Below, in pieces: positions 26,499 through 33,306 of a DNA stretch of 64,000 nucleotides. The position numbers were made by a program, and so were the translations under genes. Where the stretch lies: contig CAYXZW010000008.1 in assembly GCA_964469905.1 (NCBI GenBank), positions 20,883 through 84,882 on the forward strand. Reading direction: 5' to 3'. The stretch is from MVRV01 sp964469905 (lineage in GTDB: Bacteria; Desulfobacterota; Syntrophia; Syntrophales; Smithellaceae). Position 1 is the stretch's first letter. Each line of letters begins with the position of its first letter. The notes below the pieces were generated by a model. That model saw only the letters and a list, made by a program, of their open reading frames with translations, was not told the origin of the DNA and ran no database searches.

Positions 26499-26504
26499 AT
26501 ATTA

Positions 26505-28322
26505 TTAAGAATCCTTTATATAAGATATAAGATAGGACGGGTGTTCGCTGGTGAACATTTTCCTGTTCACTGTTGAACAAATAGGTTTTCTCTCGTGAAC
26601 AGGTTCGATGGTGCCAAACCCGTTCAGTATACTTTGAACAGTTTTCCACATGACAGCACCACGTTCATCCATATATCGATCCGGATATCGGACTATTTTG
26701 CTATCTGAGCGTAACCGGAACCCATCAAGTACTACTGCACTGGCATCGGACATGGCAGCCTGTGTTACGGCTGCAGCAGCGTCCAGATAAGCCAAAGGCG
26801 CTTCAATGAGCAGGGCATCGTGTACCGGTGCACAAACTTTGATTCCTCTCTCCACGGCAAAGCAGCAGGCCAGCCTGAGCATCTCTGCACCATTTGCCTG
26901 CATAAGAAAATTTCTGAGAGATCTTGGGTTAGAGTTTGTTCCAGTATGGACTGTCCACCCGAAAACTGTCCATATTTCTCCATGGAGCATGGCATAATCA
27001 ACGGCACCGTCAGACCATTTCCAGAACTCCCTGTAGGTATTCCGGTGAAGGCGGAGCAAATCCTTTGCAACTATGACAGGTTGTCCAATTCGTTTTGCCA
27101 GTGATTCGCTTTCCATGCCGTATTGTACAGCGAGAGCGCAGGCCTTGAACTGTTCCCGTTGGGGGCCATGAGTCGTCTTGGTGGCATCTGTTGGAACGGC
27201 ACGGGCCTGCTTAGCAAATGCTAAGTATGGGTCCCCGGATTCATAGGCCTCCAGCATATTGATGTCGCCCGAGAGCGCTGCAGCAATGCCAAATTCCTGC
27301 TGAGACCAGTCGATATAGGCCAGACCATGCCCCGGTTCAGGACGAATTAACCCTCGCAACCAGACTGATGGACCGAAGATGAACCTGCTACTGCTCGGCT
27401 GATTGCGACCGGTACGTGCCCGGAATGCGGACAAGAGACACCTGTTTCTGCCATCATGGCCCACGCATAACTCCGATAGCCTCATCTGGGAAAGGGAAAC
27501 TCGGAGTTCACGAAGTGGGGCAACGGTAGGATAAATACGGGCCATTTCCCTGAACGTGTCATCCTGAAGATCAAGTGTTCCTGATTCCAACCGGGGCCAG
27601 GGAATATTATTACGGATGAGCCAATCTTCAAACCTGGCCGTTTTGAAAGTTCTCCCTTCGTAAATCCCGTATCCGGCATCTATGCCTGAAATCAGTTCAT
27701 CCTGAATTGAGTCCCATCGTTCAGTCATGTGGGTGAGAGTTTCCGTATCGATGGGTATCCCGTTATATTCGATGTGCGCTGCTGCCTTCATGAAACGGCC
27801 TCTTAATAACGCACGGGGTATATCCAGGCAAGGTTTCATCTTTTCATACAGACTTGCCAGGGAAATAACATCCGACTCGCAATAATCGAGGATTGAACAT
27901 TGCTCGTTGGTGGTCCATGGACCTCCACGCATAACCAAATCCCGCATACTGTCTTTTTCAACGGCGTCTATGCAGGGGAGTCCGAACCAGGCCATTGCCC
28001 CAAGGAGGCCGTTTCCACAAGGTGTGATTAGACCATTCGACATTCTCCGGAACTCCGGAAAGAGATCCAGTAAATTCTCTGGCAATGGCCATCCAAGGGA
28101 TAGATGGCACCCCATTTCTGCCGAAGCGTAATAGGCAACAAACAGCATATCCTTACCAGTGGGGTAGGGCGGCTTCTTCATCTTTTTAAGCTCATCCCGC
28201 CATATTCGCATATTTTTACTAGAAACCAATTCCCGTGCCACCAGGCAGACGGGGTCTTGCCTTTCACCTGGGGGCGCCGAGAATTCAAAATCTACTAGCC
28301 ATATTTCTTTGAATCGTCTCAT
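26505..28322 (-). CDS. Family-A DNA polymerase with 3'-5' exonuclease domain (mobile-element type)
   Basis: A 605-residue replicative or gap-filling DNA polymerase distinct from housekeeping Pol I; it lacks a 5' nuclease domain. The exonuclease domain has D11-x-E13 (VDFEF) and the Exo III motif YCESD (Y147, D151). Polymerase motif A is DWSQQEFG (D338; steric-gate Glu kept), motif B runs from R389 with K393 and Y401 (Leu stands at the usual O-helix Phe), and motif C is VHDALL (D502; the usual second acidic residue is Ala). Both active sites look intact. Its start codon overlaps the stop of the upstream gene by one base (TAATG), so the two are coupled. It lies inside the integrase-bearing element, suggesting self-replication or repair during transfer. 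Confidence 0.9.
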   Translation of the reverse strand: MRRFKEIWLVDFEFSAPPGERQDPVCLVARELVSSKNMRIWRDELKKMKKPPYPTGKDMLFVAYYASAEMGCHLSLGWPLPENLLDLFPEFRRMSNGLITPCGNGLLGAMAWFGLPCIDAVEKDSMRDLVMRGGPWTTNEQCSILDYCESDVISLASLYEKMKPCLDIPRALLRGRFMKAAAHIEYNGIPIDTETLTHMTERWDSIQDELISGIDAGYGIYEGRTFKTARFEDWLIRNNIPWPRLESGTLDLQDDTFREMARIYPTVAPLRELRVSLSQMRLSELCVGHDGRNRCLLSAFRARTGRNQPSSSRFIFGPSVWLRGLIRPEPGHGLAYIDWSQQEFGIAAALSGDINMLEAYESGDPYLAFAKQARAVPTDATKTTHGPQREQFKACALAVQYGMESESLAKRIGQPVIVAKDLLRLHRNTYREFWKWSDGAVDYAMLHGEIWTVFGWTVHTGTNSNPRSLRNFLMQANGAEMLRLACCFAVERGIKVCAPVHDALLIEAPLAYLDAAAAVTQAAMSDASAVVLDGFRLRSDSKIVRYPDRYMDERGAVMWKTVQSILNGFGTIEPVHERKPICSTVNRKMFTSEHPSYLISYIKDS

Positions 28323-28945
28323 TACCGTATACCTCTCAGTCGTTTAACAACTGGATGATTAAGGTCTTTGATATACTGATCCCGGAAAGCAATTTGCAGG
28401 ATTTCTTTGAAGGAAACATCTGGCCACTCAGGGTCCTGAAACTCAGACGATGCGGAGTAAACTTCATAGGCCCCAAGGCTCATATTGGCAGCCATACGAA
28501 CCCATCTTGTCTTTGCCATCTCTGCTGCATCCAACGCAGATCTGCTCCAGTGATCCTGTCGGCCATCTGAACCGGGAAGTCTGACTGGCCATAAAGAAAG
28601 GACTCCCTGTCTGTTGATGGTGGTATAAATGATTTTAGGGACAACTTCACTTGGTAGTTCTGCCCAGAGATTGGGTTCCACTAGATAGCTGATGCGCTCT
28701 TCTTTCAATTCCAAAATGGCTGTTTGCAGGCACCATTCATCCCCATGTCTTACTCTTATAAAGTCCTGTCGATTTGGCTTTCGAACTGGAACGGTGAGGA
28801 GTGCTTTTTTTACACCGATTGATTCCGAAAAGTTCTGTGAGAGCCTCAGGTTATCAAGATTAAAACTGTCATCGTTATCCTGCGTGGATACTTCAGCGCC
28901 CTGTGCCTTATTTCCCGGTATTTTATGTTCATTATTTGATTTCAT
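28322..28945 (-). CDS. Hypothetical partner protein of the element's DNA polymerase
   Basis: A 207-residue protein that I cannot assign. The start at 28945 has GGAG six bases upstream; an in-frame TTG at 28963 is less likely. The first 45 residues are polar and low-complexity; the rest is compact with conserved-looking stretches (VRHGDEWCLQTAILEL, LSLWPVRLPGSDGR, TRWVRMAANMSLGAYEVY). It ends in a one-base stop/start overlap (TAATG) with the polymerase gene, so the two proteins are made together and probably act together. A processivity, primase-like or single-strand-binding role is possible, but no motif proves it. Confidence 0.8.
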   Translation of the reverse strand: MKSNNEHKIPGNKAQGAEVSTQDNDDSFNLDNLRLSQNFSESIGVKKALLTVPVRKPNRQDFIRVRHGDEWCLQTAILELKEERISYLVEPNLWAELPSEVVPKIIYTTINRQGVLSLWPVRLPGSDGRQDHWSRSALDAAEMAKTRWVRMAANMSLGAYEVYSASSEFQDPEWPDVSFKEILQIAFRDQYIKDLNHPVVKRLRGIR

Positions 28946-29017
28946 TTTGGTCTCCTTATTCAAATAAATGTAAAGTTATTTGTAATATTTAATTTTCATC
29001 TGTTGCTTGACGTCTTC

Positions 29018-29313
29018 CTATGAAATAATTCTTGATCGAGATTCTAACCACGCAATCAGGCTCTCACGTTCATAGGCGACGGTGTTGCCAAGAATGATTT
29101 TATTAATGTCGCCCGTCATCCCAAGGCTATCCATATTTGCGAAAGTCCGTCCTGAATACCCTGTCCACTCTTTGAATCTTGGATGGTTCCGTGCGACAAA
29201 GGGGGGCATCTCTTTTAATAATGCTGAAAGGTCAGGGTGCCGACGCTCGAACCTGTTGCGCGATTCATCTTTGGGGGGGGAGTTATTGCTTTGCTTTGCA
29301 TTTTTACTGGCAT
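29018..29313 (-). pseudogene. Small DNA-binding (AlpA/excisionase-like) gene with a frameshift in a G8 run
   Basis: The C-terminal part (read from 29209) has an AlpA/excisionase look: NHPRFKEWTGYSGRTFANMD, then GNTVAYERESLIAWLESR. The frame stays open upstream of its ATG, giving KDESRNRFERRHPDLSALL, but has no start codon there. A perfect GGAGGT with an ATG seven bases later (29313) begins another frame. The two frames join if the run of eight G at 29273-29280 had nine. So the gene is either frameshifted, phase-variable or affected by a homopolymer error. Tandem palindromes just upstream (29353-29412) look like its operators. Such proteins direct excision or element transcription. Confidence 0.65.
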
Positions 29314-29352
29314 TTTTCTTACCTCCAGAAAGTTTTATTGAAGGAGATTAAG

Positions 29353-29369
29353 TATCCTTCTGAAGGATA
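29353..29369. promoter_or_regulatory. Palindromic operator candidate
   Basis: TATCCTTC-T-GAAGGATA is a perfect palindrome upstream of the small DNA-binding gene and next to the tandem palindromes at 29374-29412. It is probably a regulator-binding site. Confidence 0.45.
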
Positions 29370-29373
29370 TGGG

Positions 29374-29412
29374 CGACTTTTGATGTCGAATTTTTCGACT
29401 TTTGATGTCGAA
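29374..29412. promoter_or_regulatory. Two tandem 17-bp palindromic repeats, 22 bp apart
   Basis: CGACTTTTGATGTCGAA occurs twice, at 29374-29390 and 29396-29412. Each copy is itself an inverted repeat (CGAC/GTCG). Start-to-start spacing is 22 bp, about two helical turns, so a repressor would bind both copies on one face. The site lies in the upstream region of the frameshifted AlpA-like gene. Confidence 0.65.
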
Positions 29413-29463
29413 GAAAAAGACTTAACAAATTTACATGTCTAATTTTGATTTTATTGGATGGTG

Positions 29464-30294
29464 TTAAATTGATATGATCCAGATTGTGTCTTTATCGATG
29501 AACAAGTATTGAGTGCCCGGTCTAATATTATCTTTCAAATATTTATACAATTTTGGTAATTGCTTGTTAATCTCGTTATAGGCTCGTTTGATTGCTTTCA
29601 GCGTACGGTCTAAATCTTTTTTGACTCCATCATTTACTTTTTCCGGTGGTTTTTTAGCAAGCGCCCTTTTGCCATATTGATTATTGATTATTTTCATTAT
29701 TTTCTGTAATTCCTGACTTGCTTTCTGTCTTTCACTATGAGGCAAATATTTGTCATTCTGCGTTTCTTTCAATTCTATAATCTGCTTTCTTAGGGTTTCC
29801 TTAACCTCATCCTTAAGACCATCATCGTCTTGCATAGTCGAAATAAACATATTTCCTTCGTGTAAGGAATCAGTTAAATCTTCTTCGTCCATCATGGCTT
29901 CGTTTCTTCTCTGGGGGCTAACTGAATCACATAAAGTTGTGACATGAATTATCTGATTGGGTTTAGACAAAAGGGTTGCAATATAGGTCATGCCGTCCAT
30001 TTCTTTGATAGGTTTTAGCTTTGTACCTTGGAACCAGATTACCCATGCGTCACCGTCATGGATGAATGCATTCGTATAGCTTACGCTATTATCGTGTGAT
30101 ATTGGAGGAGGGGGTATAGGAATTTCTTGGCATTGAATTTTTTGCTTTAATTGTTCAATCTCATTAAGCTTGTCCGACAACTTAATTGCATCATCAAAAC
30201 AATCGTCAAATGTCTTTTGATCCGCTGCCGCTTTGTTTTGTTCCAGTATGCTATATTTCTGTTTCCAATTGATGCGTTTATCATGCTGATCCAT
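29464..30294 (-). CDS. Hypothetical protein with predicted winged-helix-like core, 276 aa
   Basis: Function unknown. The N-terminus (about 1-60) is a polar coiled coil followed by a proline stretch (IPIPPPP). Residues about 75-120 (HDGDAWVIWFQGTKLKPI, then DGMTYIATLLSKP) resemble a small domain found beside regulators and cyclases in many bacteria, in which a 'GLRYLA-LL' phrase is conserved. The C-terminal half is strongly charged and helical (about 150-245) and ends in a short beta segment. GGAGGT lies seven bases before the ATG. It may be a regulatory or structural cargo protein of the element. Confidence 0.75.
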   Translation of the reverse strand: MDQHDKRINWKQKYSILEQNKAAADQKTFDDCFDDAIKLSDKLNEIEQLKQKIQCQEIPIPPPPISHDNSVSYTNAFIHDGDAWVIWFQGTKLKPIKEMDGMTYIATLLSKPNQIIHVTTLCDSVSPQRRNEAMMDEEDLTDSLHEGNMFISTMQDDDGLKDEVKETLRKQIIELKETQNDKYLPHSERQKASQELQKIMKIINNQYGKRALAKKPPEKVNDGVKKDLDRTLKAIKRAYNEINKQLPKLYKYLKDNIRPGTQYLFIDKDTIWIISI

Positions 30295-30391
30295 AATCGG
30301 AACCTCCTGTTGTTGCCCTTGAAAGTTTGAAGGGGGGGCGGTCAGGATAACCGGCTTGTCGGGTGCGCGCCTTATACCAGATATATAATAC

Positions 30392-30655
30392 CTACAGGAA
30401 TACTTTATAGCTGATGTTCAAGGCTTTCCCCAGGCGCTTCGCCATTTCCTTGCCAATGCTCCGCTTACCGTTCTCCATTTCGGAAATATGGCGCTGTGGG
30501 ATGCCGGTCAGTTCGGCAAGTTTCATCTGCGTCAAGCCTTCCCGGTATCTTGTCCCGGCCAAAGCCTTGCCGATAAACTGAGCCTCCGAGCATTCAGGGT
30601 AAGCCTCACGCCAGGGGACAGAATCGGAGATATTTTTTGTGCATGTCTGTATCAT
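30392..30655 (-). CDS. XRE-family helix-turn-helix regulator (third gene of TA operon)
   Basis: An 87-residue protein with a Cro/C1-type helix-turn-helix (about 33-80): TQMKLAELTGIPQRHISEME, then GKRSIGKEMAKRLGKAL. It starts six bases after the YafQ-like toxin stop, with its ribosome site (AGGTAGAG) inside the end of the toxin gene, so the three genes form one operon. HTH proteins of this kind often repress their own promoter or act as antitoxins for RelE/HigB toxins. Here it may add a second layer of control to the DinJ/YafQ pair. Confidence 0.88.
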   Translation of the reverse strand: MIQTCTKNISDSVPWREAYPECSEAQFIGKALAGTRYREGLTQMKLAELTGIPQRHISEMENGKRSIGKEMAKRLGKALNISYKVFL

Positions 30656-30661
30656 TTTACT

Positions 30662-30931
30662 CTACCTGAACAAATCGGCATGTGTTCCAGTTCGCTCGAA
30701 AATGATCCGGTTTCCTTCAATCCGGTAAATCAAAAGCCAGTCAGGTTCAATATGACATTCCCGCCGATCTTTGAAATTACCAATCAGGAGATGATCTCTG
30801 TGTTTGCGTTCCAACGGTATTTCGCCAATGAGCTTACGAATAATAGACTTGATGTTTTCAGGATCAGAACCGCGCTTGATCATCAGCTTCAAATCTTTTT
30901 CAAAGCGGTTTGTATAGACGGGTATCCGCAT
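30662..30931 (-). CDS. yafQ: YafQ/RelE-family mRNA interferase toxin
   Basis: Predicted ribosome-dependent mRNA endonuclease. The 89-residue protein matches the YafQ pattern, including the catalytic-type residues in HRDHLLIGNF, CHIEPDWLLIY and THADLF (His, His-Asp-Trp and the terminal His). The start overlaps the antitoxin stop by one base (TGATG), as is usual for coupled pairs. The partner is the DinJ-like protein upstream. It is likely an addiction module that stabilises the integrated element. Confidence 0.92.
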   Translation of the reverse strand: MRIPVYTNRFEKDLKLMIKRGSDPENIKSIIRKLIGEIPLERKHRDHLLIGNFKDRRECHIEPDWLLIYRIEGNRIIFERTGTHADLFR

Positions 30932-31191
30932 CAGACACCCAATCTCTTGAACATGTCATCAGCATCTTTGCACTCTAATAATCCCTTGCCATCTTCGCTT
31001 TCATGGAAGACCATTAGCGTTTCTTCATTGGGAATCTCTACCGGAAAAGGTAATCCACGGCGCAACTTTACTTGACGAAAAAAGATATTTATCGCCTCTG
31101 TGGTTGAAAGCCCCAAGTTTTTAAGGATTCCCTCAACCTCTGTTTTCAGTTCCCGCTCTGTCCGGGCGTTAATCATTGCTGTTCGTGCCAT
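30931..31191 (-). CDS. dinJ: DinJ/RelB-family antitoxin
   Basis: An 86-residue antitoxin with an N-terminal ribbon-helix-helix (INARTERELKTEVEGILKNL, then STTEAINIFFRQV) and a C-terminal toxin-binding tail. Members dimerise, neutralise YafQ/RelE and repress their own operon. A near-perfect 24-bp palindrome upstream (31219-31242) overlaps the -10 element and fits autorepression. It is the first gene of the three-gene operon dinJ-yafQ-xre. Confidence 0.92.
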   Translation of the reverse strand: MARTAMINARTERELKTEVEGILKNLGLSTTEAINIFFRQVKLRRGLPFPVEIPNEETLMVFHESEDGKGLLECKDADDMFKRLGV

Positions 31192-31218
31192 ATTTTTAAC
31201 CTCAATTTATTTTGTATA

Positions 31219-31247
31219 ATTGTATAGCAATTGCTTTACAATATCAA
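31219..31247 (-). promoter_or_regulatory. Sigma-70 promoter with overlapping palindromic operator for the dinJ-yafQ-xre operon
   Basis: On the minus strand TTGATA (31247-31242) and TACAAT (31224-31219) are separated by 17 bp. A 24-bp near-palindrome (31219-31242, ATTGTA...TACAAT with one mismatched pair) covers the spacer and -10, the expected place for a DinJ/YafQ repressor. Confidence 0.7.
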
Positions 31248-31250
31248 GTG

Positions 31251-32558
31251 CTATTTTTCAAAATTCACCACTTGCCTGGCTTGCTCCTCTGCCTTTTTCT
31301 GCGCCGCCTTAACGATCTCGCTTGTAATCAAGTCTTGCAATGCCGCCGCACCTTCTCGTAATCGGCTTTCACTCATTTTTGCATATCTGGCTGTCATCGT
31401 TCCCGTTGCATGGCCAAGGCTTCTTTGCGTCAAATAAAGATCGTGGGTACTTTCGTAAAGGTGAGTTGCGTATGTATGCCGTAATGTATGAAACGTGACT
31501 TTCTGTTTCCTGTCTGTTATGCCGTCATTAAGTTTTAACTCTTCAACAGTATCGCGAAAAACTTTTGACGCTTGCACCATGACGCCTTCTTTCCCGGATC
31601 GTTTCGGAAATATTAGCGCGTCCTGTTTTTCTTGTTTTTTTCTGTTTTCCTTTCGGCTTTCAAGTATAGCTTTGGCCCGGTCGGTCAAATAAGCCGTTCT
31701 TGATCCTGTCTTCGCGTTTAAAATGGCCAAGGTGCCGGCTTCAAGATTAACACATGACCAAGGTAACGCCGCAATTTCACCAAACCTTAAACCGCAATGC
31801 AATGAAAGTAAGGCCGCGTCATGAAGGCTTTGAGATTTAGCTGCAAGTTTGGCCAGTAACTTTTCGGCTTCATCAATACTAAGATAACGTAATTTCATAT
31901 TGTCTGGCTTCGGCCACTTTACAGTCTTTGTCGGTGAATCCCCGTCAAATATCTTGCCGTCCTTAGCCTTTTTAAATGCGTGTCTTATGATTTGTAAGAC
32001 ATATTGAATAGAGCGGGCACTTAGCTTTTTATCGGCCATTGTCTTTTTGATTTTTTCTAAATGAAAGGCGCTTATATTGCCGAAGGGTAGGGGGCCTATT
32101 GTTTCAGCCATGTATCTTTCATAAAGCATGGATTCGGTTTCATGGGTTTTGGCTTTTTTGTCTATCTTGCTTTGGGGTAGGTAAGTATCCGTCATAAATT
32201 GGCCAAACGTGATATTTTTCTTTTCATCTTCCTTACGTTCCTGTTCGGCTATATCGCGCCGTTGCTGTTCAATGCCGCGCTTTTCTTTCGGTGATTTTGG
32301 CCCGGTGCCGGTTTTAACATTGCCTTTGTATTCCCTAAGAAGTTTTAAACAATAATCTTCAAAGCCTAAGTTTGGCTCTTTCATGCGAATTGTGTCGGGT
32401 ATCCCGTCCGAAAGCCAGCCGATACCATATTCATGCAACTCACCGTCAAGACGAAATCGGAGCGCGTAATACCTGTCTTTCTTCTTGCCATGCTTCCGGG
32501 TGTCATGCTCGAAATACCGAAGCCCTTTGTGGTTCGTTTTGATCCATTGTCTTGCCAT
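31251..32558 (-). CDS. Tyrosine site-specific integrase
   Basis: A 435-residue phage/ICE-type recombinase that inserts and excises the element at the tRNA site 190 bp away. The N-terminal part contains an arm-binding-like region and a helical SAM-like core-binding domain (about 135-230). The catalytic domain shows Arg in LSLHCGLRFGEIAAL, the HxxR box in FHTLRHTYATHL, LGHA, and the nucleophile Tyr in TARYAKMS. The ATG at 32558 is chosen because AAGGGG precedes it by seven bases; an upstream in-frame start at 32588 lacks support. All catalytic residues are present, so it should be active. Confidence 0.95.
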   Translation of the reverse strand: MARQWIKTNHKGLRYFEHDTRKHGKKKDRYYALRFRLDGELHEYGIGWLSDGIPDTIRMKEPNLGFEDYCLKLLREYKGNVKTGTGPKSPKEKRGIEQQRRDIAEQERKEDEKKNITFGQFMTDTYLPQSKIDKKAKTHETESMLYERYMAETIGPLPFGNISAFHLEKIKKTMADKKLSARSIQYVLQIIRHAFKKAKDGKIFDGDSPTKTVKWPKPDNMKLRYLSIDEAEKLLAKLAAKSQSLHDAALLSLHCGLRFGEIAALPWSCVNLEAGTLAILNAKTGSRTAYLTDRAKAILESRKENRKKQEKQDALIFPKRSGKEGVMVQASKVFRDTVEELKLNDGITDRKQKVTFHTLRHTYATHLYESTHDLYLTQRSLGHATGTMTARYAKMSESRLREGAAALQDLITSEIVKAAQKKAEEQARQVVNFEK

Positions 32559-32741
32559 AATAAACCCCTTCATTAATAGGTCCTTCAATCAGTATGTTTT
32601 AAAATTCCCACTATGTTCCCACTTTTTCCCCTGAAATGTCATGTTTCATAAAGTTTCATCGTGTAGGTAATATAGATCTAAGTTATTTAAATGTCAACTA
32701 GTTTTGTATGTTTTGTGAAAGGTCGTGAAAGTTAATAAATA

Positions 32742-32789
32742 TGACTCTTAATCAGTAGGTTGTCGGTTCGACCCCGACAGGGCTCACCA
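32742..32789 (+). repeat. Attachment site: 3' half of tRNA-Lys(CUU)
   Basis: The sequence from the anticodon arm (TGA-CTCTTAA-TCA, anticodon CTT) through the T arm (GTCGG-TTCGACC-CCGAC) to the acceptor strand, discriminator A and CCA end is a textbook tRNA 3' half. Upstream of 32742 there is no 5' half, D arm or matching acceptor strand (expected GAGCCCT). This is the duplicated att segment left when an element integrates into a tRNA gene; the adjacent integrase agrees. The intact tRNA should lie at the other end of the element. Confidence 0.88.
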
Positions 32790-32799
32790 AAAAAATCAA

Positions 32800-32834
32800 G
32801 GGTTTCCGGTTTTATAATCGGAGACCCTTTTTTT
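32800..32834 (+). terminator. Rho-independent terminator of the original tRNA gene
   Basis: GGGTTTCCG and CGGAGACCC pair (one G-T wobble) around a 10-nt loop and are followed by seven T. Its position just after the tRNA 3' end indicates that DNA right of 32789 is the original chromosome. Confidence 0.85.
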
Positions 32835-33306
32835 TCTTATCGGTTCTAGTCAAATCTTTGTTTTTGTAATCAATCGCACCCACCTGAGTATTATTCTAAA
32901 TAACTCTTAATTTGCATGAGATTTTCCGTGTCGACAAAAAGAGAGGGCCCATAGCTTCATGTGTTGAAGACCGGAAAGAAAATACTTGACGAATTGGGAA
33001 AAGGTTGAGAAACACGACAAAAGCACCATATACGGTATGTTAAAAAACAATATGCTGTGCAGAAAAAGCTTATTGTAAAGCGCTTTAACGATTATCCATT
33101 TGAATATATAGGTTTTATTTATTAATGAGGCTGTGGCATAAAAATTGCCGTAGATATTTCTATTTTTACTAAGGTTGTCTTTTGTTAAATAGTTATATGT
33201 CCTCAGCGTTTTTGTTCCTTTACAGCCTTAGCTCCGGTACAGCATTTATTTAAGTAAAACCGATCAGCAGACAGCGATTGGCAATGATAGATTTAAGGAG
33301 GAGAAG
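32835..33306. other. Intergenic region upstream of the thiolase gene
   Basis: About 470 bp without a credible gene. It contains the sigma-54 promoter at 33134-33149 and otherwise AT-rich DNA that could hold enhancer sites for a sigma-54 activator. No clear activator palindrome was identified by eye. Confidence 0.6.
33134..33149 (+). promoter_or_regulatory. Sigma-54 (RpoN) promoter
   Basis: TGGCAT-AAAAA-TTGCC has the invariant GG and GC doublets 10 bp apart, matching the -24/-12 consensus TGGCAC-N5-TTGC at nearly all positions. It lies about 160 bp upstream of the thiolase ATG on the same strand. Confidence 0.8.

Noticed and set aside
32742..32789. A functional tRNA-Lys gene
   Set aside because: Only the 3' half is present; no D arm or 5' acceptor strand precedes it.
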